NCBI RefSeq assembly: GCF_002305855.1
Contig: NZ_CP022163.1
Span: forward strand, 1,984,292 to 2,048,291
DNA: 64,000 bases
Reading direction: 5' to 3'
Origin: Melittangium boletus DSM 14713
GTDB lineage: Bacteria > Myxococcota > Myxococcia > Myxococcales > Myxococcaceae
Shown here: one piece after another, positions 25,125-33,300 of the stretch
How positions within the stretch are numbered: the first letter of the stretch is position 1
Layout: each line of letters begins with the position of its first letter
Made by a program: the position numbers and the translations under genes
The notes under the pieces: model-generated
The model's database searches: none
What the model was told of the DNA's origin: nothing
The model's input: the letters and a program-made list of their open reading frames with translations, nothing else

Positions 25125-25151
25125 TTCACGACGAGAGGGACAACCGTTGCT

Positions 25152-27635
25152 TCAGTAGTACACGTTGAATTCGCGGATGGACCACCAGCTCGAGTTCGAG
25201 CCGGTCTGCACCACCCGGAGGTAGCGGCCGCTCCTCGCCGCGAAGGTGGCCGTCACGACCGGCCCCGAGCCAGCGCCCGTGGCGATCGCGCTGCCCCAGT
25301 TGGCTCCGTCGTTCGACACGAACACCTGGTAGCCACGAGCGTAGTCCCCGTCGCTGCCCGTGGAGTCCATGACGATCTTGTTGAAGGTCTTCGAGGCCTT
25401 CATGTCGATGGTGATCGACTGGCCGTTGACCATGGGCGTCCCCGTGCTCCAGCGCGTGGCCATGTTGCCGTCCAGCAGGTTCGCCGGCACGTCGCCGCTC
25501 GTGGGGGACGAGGTGGCCGTCCAACCGGCGCGCGACAGCGCCGCGCCCGTGGAGCCACCCGACTGCGTGGTGGCGCTGGCGGTGTTGCTGGCGGCCGAGA
25601 CATTGCCGGCCGCGTCCCGCGCCTTGACCGTATAGCTGTAGGCGGTCGCCGCCGTCAGGCCCGTGTTGCTGTACGACGTCGTGGTCGAGGAGGCGATCTG
25701 CACCCCGGAGCGGAAGATGTCGTAGCCCGCCACGCCCACGTTGTCCGACGAGGCGTTCCAGCTCAGGTTGATCTGGCTGCTCGACACCGCCGTCGCGGTC
25801 AGACCGGCCGGCGCGCTCGGCGCCTGGGTGTCGTTCGTCCCGCCACCGGAGCCCGCGAACTCGGTCACGGTCTGGCGCATGGCGGTGGCGGGAGAGTTCG
25901 CATAGACCCGGTCACCGGTGTTGTTGATGACGTGGGTGATCTCGCTACCGGCCGTGCCGTTCAGCCAGACGGTGGTCATGTGGTGGAACTTGACGCCCTG
26001 GACCGCGGGGGCCTCGATGGCGCTGTTGAGCTTCACGGCCGCGTCCCGGAAGTAGGAGTAGATGCCCAGCCCCCAGGCCTCGTGGGTGCTCACCGAGTCG
26101 GCGACCTTGTACGACGCGTAGCCGTTCAACGTGCCATTCTTGCTCATCCACGACGACTGGTTGGGGACGTCGTAGGGAATCTCGGACTGGTAGAAGTACA
26201 CCCGGCCGCCGTTGCCGTTCCAGAGGGTCTGGTACTCATTGTGGTGCTCGTTGAACAAGCCGTAGATCGTGACCTGGCTGCCATTCACGACCAGACCGTT
26301 CTTGGACACGTTGGACGTCCATCCAGCACCCGTTCCATGGTCCGCGCGCCACAGCCAGAAGTGGTCGCCGATGACGTGGTTGCTGTTGATCTTGATACCC
26401 ACGTCATACCGGCCGAGCAGGGCACCACCGGTCCGGACCGTGATGTCGTGGAGCGAGGTCGGATTGGCGGAGTGATCCCTCGAGCTGCCCGTGGGGCCCA
26501 CTTCCAGGATGCTGGGGGAATTGACCGGGCCACCATCGAAGGTCAGACCCGCGACCTTCACACCGTCCACGTCGGCGACGGACATGGCCACCTGCCCGCT
26601 GGTGGGCACCAGCGTGGCGAGACCAATTCCGAGCACGACGGTGTTGGCGTTCGTGATGCGAATCGTGTCATTCAGCTGGTAGACGCCGGGGGTGAACAGC
26701 AGGTGCTTGCCCTGTCCCAGCGCGGAGTTGATGCTCGCGGCGCTCGCCGTCTCCGGACGGGCGATGTAGAACTGATCGATGGAGATGGACTGACCGGGCG
26801 TGGCGCCGGAGGCCCAGCTCGCGCCCTGCGTGTTCGTCTGGAGGGCCGGGACGAAGACGCTGTATTGCCCCGCGCCGTTGACGTAGAGGTAGGGCTTCTC
26901 CCGGATGACGGGCGTCTTCGTCACCACCGTGTAGGGAGGCTCCGGGAACTGGCCCGTCGGCGTGTTGTTGGAACCCACGAAGACCATGTTCCACACCGCG
27001 TTGTTCCATCTCGCCCACTGGCTGTTGCGAGAGAGCCATTGCTGCTGCGACGCGGGAACGACGAGGCCATCCACGATGGAATCGGCGAGAAATCCGCCGC
27101 TGGCCCAGCCGGCGTTCCAGTTCGAGTCGAAGTCGAACAGGTGCAGCTCTCCCTTGATGTGCAAGCGCCGCAAGGGAGCGGCCTGGGAGACGGCGATCTG
27201 CGTCTGGCCGTTCGACGGGACGATCGCGAGGTTCTCGATGGCACGCCAGAAGTTGCGGGTGGCGTTGCCATTGTCCCAGTCGGCATTGACGTTCACGCCG
27301 CCGTTGACCGTGACGTCGTCGGGGTTCTGACCCAGACCGGCGACGTGCGTATAGAAGCCCACGTTGAAGTTGACGCTGTACGCGCCCGGCTTGAAGAGCA
27401 GCGCATAGCGCTCGCTGCTGAACTCATTGGACTCCAGGGTCCGGAAGATAGACGTGGCGACATTGTTGATGTCGGTCCCCGACATGGTCGGGTCAAAGAC
27501 ATAGACACGAGGACCGAACAGAGTCGTATTCGCCTGGGAGGCGGGAACCGCGCCGGAAACACCCGGGAAGAGCGAGCAGAGGCCCGCGACGGCGGCCAAC
27601 ACAGGCATTGTGGGCGTGATCTTTCTGCGAAGCAT
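25152..27635 (-). CDS. Secreted beta-helix protein with FN3 and F5/8C (discoidin) domains
   Basis: An 827-residue exported protein. A Sec signal peptide covers about residues 1-29 (LRRK, hydrophobic core, GVSGA). Residues about 40-590 look like a right-handed parallel beta-helix of the pectate-lyase-like superfamily, with repeated TVRTG, INSNHVIGDHFWLWRADHG and GLFNEHHNEYQTLW segments of the kind seen in proteins often misnamed adenylyl cyclase in actinomycetes. A fibronectin type III domain (about 600-690) and a C-terminal F5/8 type C carbohydrate-binding domain (about 697-827) follow. This suggests a secreted enzyme or binder acting on polysaccharide. The start codon at 27635 has AAGGAG 8 nt upstream. 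Confidence 0.8.
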   Translation of the reverse strand: MLRRKITPTMPVLAAVAGLCSLFPGVSGAVPASQANTTLFGPRVYVFDPTMSGTDINNVATSIFRTLESNEFSSERYALLFKPGAYSVNFNVGFYTHVAGLGQNPDDVTVNGGVNVNADWDNGNATRNFWRAIENLAIVPSNGQTQIAVSQAAPLRRLHIKGELHLFDFDSNWNAGWASGGFLADSIVDGLVVPASQQQWLSRNSQWARWNNAVWNMVFVGSNNTPTGQFPEPPYTVVTKTPVIREKPYLYVNGAGQYSVFVPALQTNTQGASWASGATPGQSISIDQFYIARPETASAASINSALGQGKHLLFTPGVYQLNDTIRITNANTVVLGIGLATLVPTSGQVAMSVADVDGVKVAGLTFDGGPVNSPSILEVGPTGSSRDHSANPTSLHDITVRTGGALLGRYDVGIKINSNHVIGDHFWLWRADHGTGAGWTSNVSKNGLVVNGSQVTIYGLFNEHHNEYQTLWNGNGGRVYFYQSEIPYDVPNQSSWMSKNGTLNGYASYKVADSVSTHEAWGLGIYSYFRDAAVKLNSAIEAPAVQGVKFHHMTTVWLNGTAGSEITHVINNTGDRVYANSPATAMRQTVTEFAGSGGGTNDTQAPSAPAGLTATAVSSSQINLSWNASSDNVGVAGYDIFRSGVQIASSTTTSYSNTGLTAATAYSYTVKARDAAGNVSAASNTASATTQSGGSTGAALSRAGWTATSSPTSGDVPANLLDGNMATRWSTGTPMVNGQSITIDMKASKTFNKIVMDSTGSDGDYARGYQVFVSNDGANWGSAIATGAGSGPVVTATFAARSGRYLRVVQTGSNSSWWSIREFNVYY

Positions 27636-27707
27636 GAAACCAGCTCCTTGTTTCCAAGAATGGGGGGAGGAAATAGCGCTGGCAGGATACAGGCGATTCT
27701 CTCGCTG

Positions 27708-27728
27708 TTTCCAGGGGTTGCCTGGAAA
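27708..27728. promoter_or_regulatory. Palindrome upstream of the secreted beta-helix gene
   Basis: tttccagg and cctggaaa form a perfect 8-bp inverted repeat around ggttg, 73 bp upstream of the start codon of the minus-strand gene. The size and 5-bp spacer fit a dimeric repressor or activator site. No terminator function is expected because no coding region ends here. Confidence 0.4.
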
Positions 27729-27848
27729 ATCACATTTCCATGAATTGACGCGATGCACTAACCTGTCGCGAACAAGACACTTGGAAATCCCCTCTTCGTG
27801 GCGGTCATGCCCTGGGGCGGGCTCCGCGAAGTGGTAGGAAGCTGATCG

Positions 27849-28199
27849 ATGAGCCTCGCGAAGAAACTGAACCTCAAGGAAGGCATGAAGGTCCGCGTCG
27901 TTGGCAAGCCCGCGGACGTCGACCTCGACGACGTCGTGGCCACCACCTCCACCCAGGCGGAAGCCCTCCTCGTCTTCGTCAAGACGCTCGCCGAGACGGA
28001 TGCGAAGTGCGCGCCCCTCATCGAGGCCGCGAAGGAAGACCGCCTCGCCTGGGTGGCGTACCCCAAGGCGGGGCAGTTGGGCACGGACCTCAACCGGGAC
28101 ATCCTCTGGCAACACCTACAGAAGCACGGCATCCAGGGTGTGCGTCAGGTCGCGATCGACGCCGTCTGGAGCGCCATGCGCTTCCGCCCGGGGAAATAG
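27849..28199 (+). CDS. DUF3052-type small protein
   Basis: A 116-residue protein matching the DUF3052 pattern: an N-terminal KLNLKEGMKVRVVGKP, a middle strand ALLVFVKTLAE, then LAWVAYPKAGQLGTDLNRDILW and the C-terminal VRQVAIDAVWSAMRFRPG. Biochemical role not known to me. It is soluble and single-domain. The ATG at 27849 follows a weak purine-rich stretch (gtaggaag). It converges with the next gene, leaving only 5 nt between stops. Confidence 0.75.
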   Translation: MSLAKKLNLKEGMKVRVVGKPADVDLDDVVATTSTQAEALLVFVKTLAETDAKCAPLIEAAKEDRLAWVAYPKAGQLGTDLNRDILWQHLQKHGIQGVRQVAIDAVWSAMRFRPGK

Positions 28200-28204
28200 G
28201 CACA

Positions 28205-28822
28205 TCAAACCAGGACCCACCAGCCGCCCAGCAGCATGGAGCCGAACGAGGCCACGGCGGGCCCATGGCGCAGCAGTGTTTCCGGCCGGGGAATGACGCG
28301 CGAGGTGGCCGCCAACGCCGCGGTCAATCCCGCCATGGCCAGCGTGCTCCCCAGGGCGAAGCCACCCAGGTAGAGCGCCTTCCACGCAGCCGAGGCCGAC
28401 ACCGCCGCGGGCAGGAGCAACAGCACCGCCGCCGCGCCGGTCAGGCCATGGATGAGGCCGATGACGAGCACGCTCCAAGGCGTCTTCGTGCCCTGGTTCA
28501 CCGGGGACGCTCCCCGAGCGGGCGAGTGGCGCGAGGTCACCCAGCGGCGCAGCCCCACCACCCCCATCACCAGCAGCGCCGCCCCCGCGGCACGGTCTCC
28601 CCATGCGTTCAGCACCTCGAGGTCGAGCATCGAGGCCACGACCATCACGATCGACGCGCACACCAGGGTGCCCAGTGCATGGCCCAGTCCCCACATGAGG
28701 CCCACACGCCAGGCCCTCCGGCGCAGTCCCAGGGACAGCGGCGCCAGACTCAGCAGATGATCCGGACCGGAGACGGCGTGAAGTGCTCCGGATCCCAATC
28801 CGGCGAGGGCAGCGAGACCCAT
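28205..28822 (-). CDS. UreH/NicO-like membrane protein
   Basis: A 205-residue, six-helix membrane protein with HAVSGPDHLLSLAPL near the N-terminus (His15, Asp21, His22), the HX5DH motif of UreH/NiCoT-like transporters, and a second HGLTGAAAVLLLLP helix. It may move Ni2+, Co2+ or another small ion across the inner membrane, or act as an accessory membrane protein. I choose the start at 28822 because GGAAGGAA lies just upstream on that strand; an ATG at 28837 is possible, and the much longer open frame is unsupported. Confidence 0.7.
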   Translation of the reverse strand: MGLAALAGLGSGALHAVSGPDHLLSLAPLSLGLRRRAWRVGLMWGLGHALGTLVCASIVMVVASMLDLEVLNAWGDRAAGAALLVMGVVGLRRWVTSRHSPARGASPVNQGTKTPWSVLVIGLIHGLTGAAAVLLLLPAAVSASAAWKALYLGGFALGSTLAMAGLTAALAATSRVIPRPETLLRHGPAVASFGSMLLGGWWVLV

Positions 28823-28990
28823 GACATTCCTTCCCATCCGCGAGGGACCAGCCCTGGCTGAGGGAAACAATGCGTCCGAGCGCATGCGAGTGCCAAGACA
28901 AGGAAGGGATGGGGGTGATAACTCCGGGTTATCAGCGCGGGGTCCCATCCCGCTGGGCGGCCCCTCGTCTTCCGGCTAAGAGAGCGAAGC

Positions 28991-29182
28991 ATGAGCCTCG
29001 AAGCCACCCGACTGCTGGACCTGCTGTGGGAGCGATATGCCTCCGAAGTGCCCTACGCACGTACCTTCGCGCGACTCTCGGGCGGCCGCTTCCACAACGA
29101 GCACATCGCGCTGCGCTCACTCGCCCGGCAGGGGGGAGGCACGGCGCTCTTGGCCCGCGGGCACGTGCCCTCTTCGACATGA
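28991..29182 (+). pseudogene. N-terminal fragment of a DUF1338-type gene
   Basis: The 63 codons resemble the start of DUF1338 proteins (2-oxoadipate dioxygenase/decarboxylase family): LDLLWERYASEVPYARTF and FHNEHIALRSLA. Full proteins exceed 400 residues and have His and Glu metal ligands, whereas this frame stops at 29182 and the downstream DNA belongs to the thioesterase gene. The fragment therefore marks a breakpoint at the edge of the PKS/NRPS cluster. An intact copy may exist elsewhere. Confidence 0.6.
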
Positions 29183-29234
29183 CGAAACGCTAACGCGGTG
29201 TTCTCGCTGACAATCATGGTATTCGAAATCGGCC

Positions 29235-30026
29235 ATGAAAAGCAGCGTGCAGACCCAAGCGGCCCCATCGCCCTGGCTCGTCCGGCGCAAGCCCTCGGCG
29301 GAGCCTCGGATACGGCTTTTTTGCTTCCCTCACGCGGGCTCGGGAAGCCTTCCGTATTTCAAATGGCCGGAGCTGCTCCCCCGCGACATCGACGTGTGCG
29401 CCGTCCAACTCCCGGGCCGTGAGAATCGCCGCCAGGAACCCGCCCTGACGGACCTTCAACAACTGACGGCGAAGCTCGTGGAAGTGCTGACGCCCTACCT
29501 CGAGGAGGACTTCGCCTTCTTCGGCCACAGCTTCGGCGCGATCCTCTCCTTCGAGCTGATCCGCGAACTCCGCCGCCGGGGACTGCCCTTGCCCCAGGTG
29601 TTGTTCGCCTCGGGAGCCAAGGCCCCGTCCCGCCACGGCACGCTGCCGCGCTGGAGCGCACTCTCCCGAGAGGAATTCGTGCGCGAACTCTCCGCCCGTC
29701 CAGGCGCGGTCCCCCCGCAGATCCTCGCGGAGCCCGATCTGATCGACCTCATCCTCCCCACCCTCCGCGCGGATCTGAAGGTGATGGAGGACTATGTCTA
29801 CCGGGAAGAACCACCCCTTCCGGTCCGGCTCTGTGTCCTGGGCGGCACCGAGGACACCGAAGTCCCCGCGGCGACGTTGGAACCCTGGCGCGAGGAGACA
29901 CGGGAAGCATTCACGCTGCGCATGTTTCCAGGCGGCCATCTCTTCATCACTGAAGTGACAGAGCAGGTATTGCAGGCCATCCGTCACGAGCTCACGCTCG
30001 TCCCACCCCAGCCCCCCACACCATGA
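29235..30026 (+). CDS. Type II thioesterase
   Basis: A 263-residue external thioesterase of the GrsT/RifR family. Landmarks are FPHAGSG near residue 31, nucleophile motif GHSFG with Ser99, Asp207 in GGTEDTEVP and His235 in FPGGHLFI. It removes aberrant acyl groups from carrier proteins or hydrolyses misprimed units in the neighbouring PKS/NRPS. It overlaps the downstream carrier gene in ATGA, so the two are translated together, and it is encoded opposite to the megasynthase genes. It might also act on the prolyl/pyrrolyl carrier specifically. Confidence 0.9.
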   Translation: MKSSVQTQAAPSPWLVRRKPSAEPRIRLFCFPHAGSGSLPYFKWPELLPRDIDVCAVQLPGRENRRQEPALTDLQQLTAKLVEVLTPYLEEDFAFFGHSFGAILSFELIRELRRRGLPLPQVLFASGAKAPSRHGTLPRWSALSREEFVRELSARPGAVPPQILAEPDLIDLILPTLRADLKVMEDYVYREEPPLPVRLCVLGGTEDTEVPAATLEPWREETREAFTLRMFPGGHLFITEVTEQVLQAIRHELTLVPPQPPTP

Positions 30027-30277
30027 ACAAAACCCAAGTCCTCGCCGACCTGACCCGGTATGTCACCCAGGAAATCCTCGAGGGAGACGCCTCGGACCTC
30101 GAGCCCTCCACGCCGCTGCTCGAGCTGGGAATCCTGAATTCGTTGGAGACAGCCCGGCTCATGACCTTCATCCAGAAGCAGTACGGCATCGCCGTGCCCA
30201 CCGAGCAGCTTCGGGTCGAGAACCTCCAGACCCTCAACACGCTCACGGAGCTGGTGTACGGCCTGCGTCCCCAGTAG
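30023..30277 (+). CDS. Stand-alone peptidyl carrier protein, PltL/CloN5 (prolyl carrier) type
   Basis: An 84-residue carrier protein with phosphopantetheine site Ser40 in LLELGILNSLE. The LLE-GILNS phrase, the following LMTFIQKQYGIAVP and overall length match the prolyl carriers PltL and CloN5 rather than canonical GxDSL ACPs. In those pathways L-proline is loaded by a dedicated AMP ligase and oxidised on the carrier to pyrrole-2-carboxyl. Such a starter unit would fit the DKxanthene-type reading of the adjacent cluster. The ligase and dehydrogenase are not in this window. A D-alanine or other amino-acyl carrier role is the main alternative. Confidence 0.75.
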   Translation: MNKTQVLADLTRYVTQEILEGDASDLEPSTPLLELGILNSLETARLMTFIQKQYGIAVPTEQLRVENLQTLNTLTELVYGLRPQ

Positions 30278-30286
30278 TTCCGCGCC

Positions 30287-30315
30287 GCGGGCCCTGTGCT
30301 TCCACCAGGGCCCGC
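30287..30315. terminator. Hairpin between convergent PCP and PKS genes
   Basis: A perfect 10-bp stem (gcgggccctg 30287-30296 with cagggcccgc 30306-30315) and 9-nt loop in the 46-bp gap between the plus-strand carrier gene and the minus-strand PKS stop. It probably ends both transcripts, although no U-tract is present. Confidence 0.65.
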
Positions 30316-30323
30316 GAGGTGGC

Positions 30324-33300
30324 TCAGCGGCCCTTGCGCATCAGGGTCTGGAGTTGGCTCTCGTCCATGTCGTCCACGTCGGCCAGGAGCTCATCCAACT
30401 CCACATCCTCGGCGGCCTCCTGGGTGGGCGCGGCTTGCTCCTCCGTCGTCGTGCCCAACACCTCGGCCGCCAGATAGGCCACCAACGCATCGACGTTGGG
30501 ATTGTCGAAGGCGACGGTCGCGGGCAGGGAAATGCCCAGGCCGCGCTGCAGGACGTTTCGGAGCTCCACGGACATCAGCGAGTCCATGCCGAGATCGAAG
30601 AAGCCCTCCGTGGGATCGATCGCGTCCGTGGGCGGCCGGCCCAGCACGCCATTCACGACCGCGCCCACATGTTCGCGCAGCGCGGCCAACCGCTCGCCCG
30701 CCGGAAGCAGTTCGAGCTTCTGACGAATGCCCTCGCCCTCGCTGGAGCGCACCGCCTTGCCGACGAAGGCCTCATAGAGCGGAGAGCTGCCCCGGCGTCC
30801 GAGAATCGTCCAGTCCACCGGGAGGATGCCGAGCTGGCCCCTCAGTGACAGGGACTGCTCGAAGATTCGCAATCCGTCCACGAGGGGAATCACCCCGAAG
30901 CCCAACTGCTCCATGCGCCGCTGGAGCTGTGCCTGCGCCGCGGCGCCCACCTCGGCCCACGCGCCCCAGTTGAGGCTCAGCGCGGGCAGTCCCCGTGCCT
31001 GGCGAAGGTGGGCCAGGCCATCCAGGAACGCGTTCGCGGCCACGTAGTTGGCCTGTCCCGCCGAGCCAATCAACGACGCCGCCGACGAGAAGATGACGAA
31101 GAAGTCGAGTTCCGCTCCCTCGAGCACGCGGTGCAGGTTCCAGCCACCGGAGACCTTGGAGGCGAACACCCGGGCGAAGCGCTCCGGAGTCATCTGCATC
31201 AGCAGGCCGTCGTCGATGACGCCCGCCGAGTGGACCACGCCCCGGATCGGCGGCGACTTCCCCACCAGTCCGGCCATGGCGCGCTCGAGGTCCGCCGCGA
31301 CCGAGACGTCGCAACGCACGAGCCGCACGTCCACGCCCCGGCCCGTCAGCGCCTCCAACCGGGCCTTGGCTTCGGCGCCCGGCTCGCTTCGTCCGAGCAA
31401 CACGAGGTGGCGTACCCCCCGTTCGGCCAGACGCTCCGCCACCGCCAGGCCCAGCCCACCGAGGCCACCCGTGATGACATAGCTGGCGTCCTCACGCAGT
31501 GCCGGTCCGCTCTCGTCGTTCGACAGTTGGAGCCGGCGGCTGCGCGCGAGACGGGCCACGCGGCGCGCCTTGCCTCGCAGGGCGATCTCGTCCTCGCCGT
31601 CGCCTCCCAGCAACTCGGCGTGCATCTGCTCGACTTCGTGCGCCGGCGCGCTGGGATCCAGATCCACGCGCCTGCACCGGAGATCGGGATGCTCACGGTG
31701 GATCGACTTGCCGAGACCCCAGAGCGGCGTGCTGCCCAGGTGGGAGATCACCTCTCCCTCCCCGGTCGACTGCGCGCCGCGCGTCACCACCCAGAGCGAA
31801 GCCGACCCGTTGCGCTGGGCACGAACGAGCGTCTGGGCGAGTTCGAGCACCCGGGTGCTGTGCCGGAGGGCATCCTCGGGCACCTGCTCCGAGCCATCGA
31901 GGCTCCACAGGTCGATGACTTGCAGCGGGCTCGGCCCGGCGTCCGCGAGCGTCGCCTGAAGGGCCTCGGAGGGAGAGCGAGCGGCGGCGGAGTCCTCACC
32001 GGCCGGGACCATCACCACCCGCCAACCACTCTCCTGGAGTCGGCCAGCGAGGCCCTGCCCCACGCCCTTCTTGTCCGCGAGCAGGAAGCACCAGGGCGCC
32101 CCCGCGGGCGCCTCGGCGGCACTCCGCTCCACGAGAGGCTTCTCCTGCCATTCCAGCTCATAGAGCCAGTTGCGCAGCCGCTTGTCGCGCGCGCCCAGCA
32201 GCCCCTCGCGGGTCACCCGGCGGAGCGACAACCGCTCGACTTCCGCCACCAGGCCGCCCTCGGGGGTCAACAGCTGGAGTTCGCACGTGAAGCCGGGCTC
32301 CTTGGGATTGTCGTTGCGCGCGATCCGCGCATGGACCCAGACCGCACGCGCGCCCGGCGCGTGCACCCGGATGCGCCCGACACCCACGGGCAGGAAGGCG
32401 GAGTCCCCCTCCTCCTCGAGCACGGCGCCCACCATCTGGAAGCACCCATCCAGGAGGGCGGGAGACAGGCCATAGAGCCCGGCATCGGCCTCCGCGGCTC
32501 CATCCAGGCTCAGCTGGCCAAGGGCTTCATTCGTGCCTCGCCAGAGTCCACGAATGGGCCGGAAACTGGGTCCGTAGGCGAGCCCCGCCCGGCCCAGCTT
32601 CTCGTAATACGCATCCACCGGCACGGCGGTCGCCACCCGGGTCCGCAACGACGCGAGGTCAACGGACGAGCCCGCCGAGGGGGCCTCCGCGGCGGAGAGC
32701 TTTCCATGGGCATGCAGGTTCCAGGAAGGCTCGCTGTCGCCCTCACCCGCGTCTCCCTGGCTGTAGATCTCGAACCGCCCCGCGCGCCCGCCCTCGGGCG
32801 TGAAGAGCAGGTGCACCCGGGACGTCCCCTTCTCCGGGAGGAGGAGGGCCTGCGAGAAGGCGAGCTCCTCGACGGTGGCGCCCGCCTTTCCGAAGAGCGC
32901 GCGTCCCGCGGCGAGCCCCATCTCCACATAGGCCGCGCCCGGCATGATGAGTTGTCCGTAGACGACGTGATCCTTGAGGAAGGCGGGCTTGCTGGCCCCC
33001 ACCTGGGACTCGAACTGCCGCACCCGCGAGGGTGATGCCTGGAGGTGGCCGAGCAGGGGATGGGCGGAGTCGTCTCGCGTGGGCGCCTGGGGCTGGAGGC
33101 CCGCGCGATCCCACGAGGCGCCGGAGAGCGCCAGCCAGTGCTTCTTCCGCTGGAAGGGATAGGAGGGAAGCGCAACCTTGCGCCGATCCCGGCCCTCGTC
33201 CAGGCCCTTCCAGTTCACCGGGGCTCCCGCGACGTACAACGCCGCGAGCCCTTCCAGCATCTGCCGCCAGTCCGAGTGCTCGGGCCGCAGGCTCGCCAGC

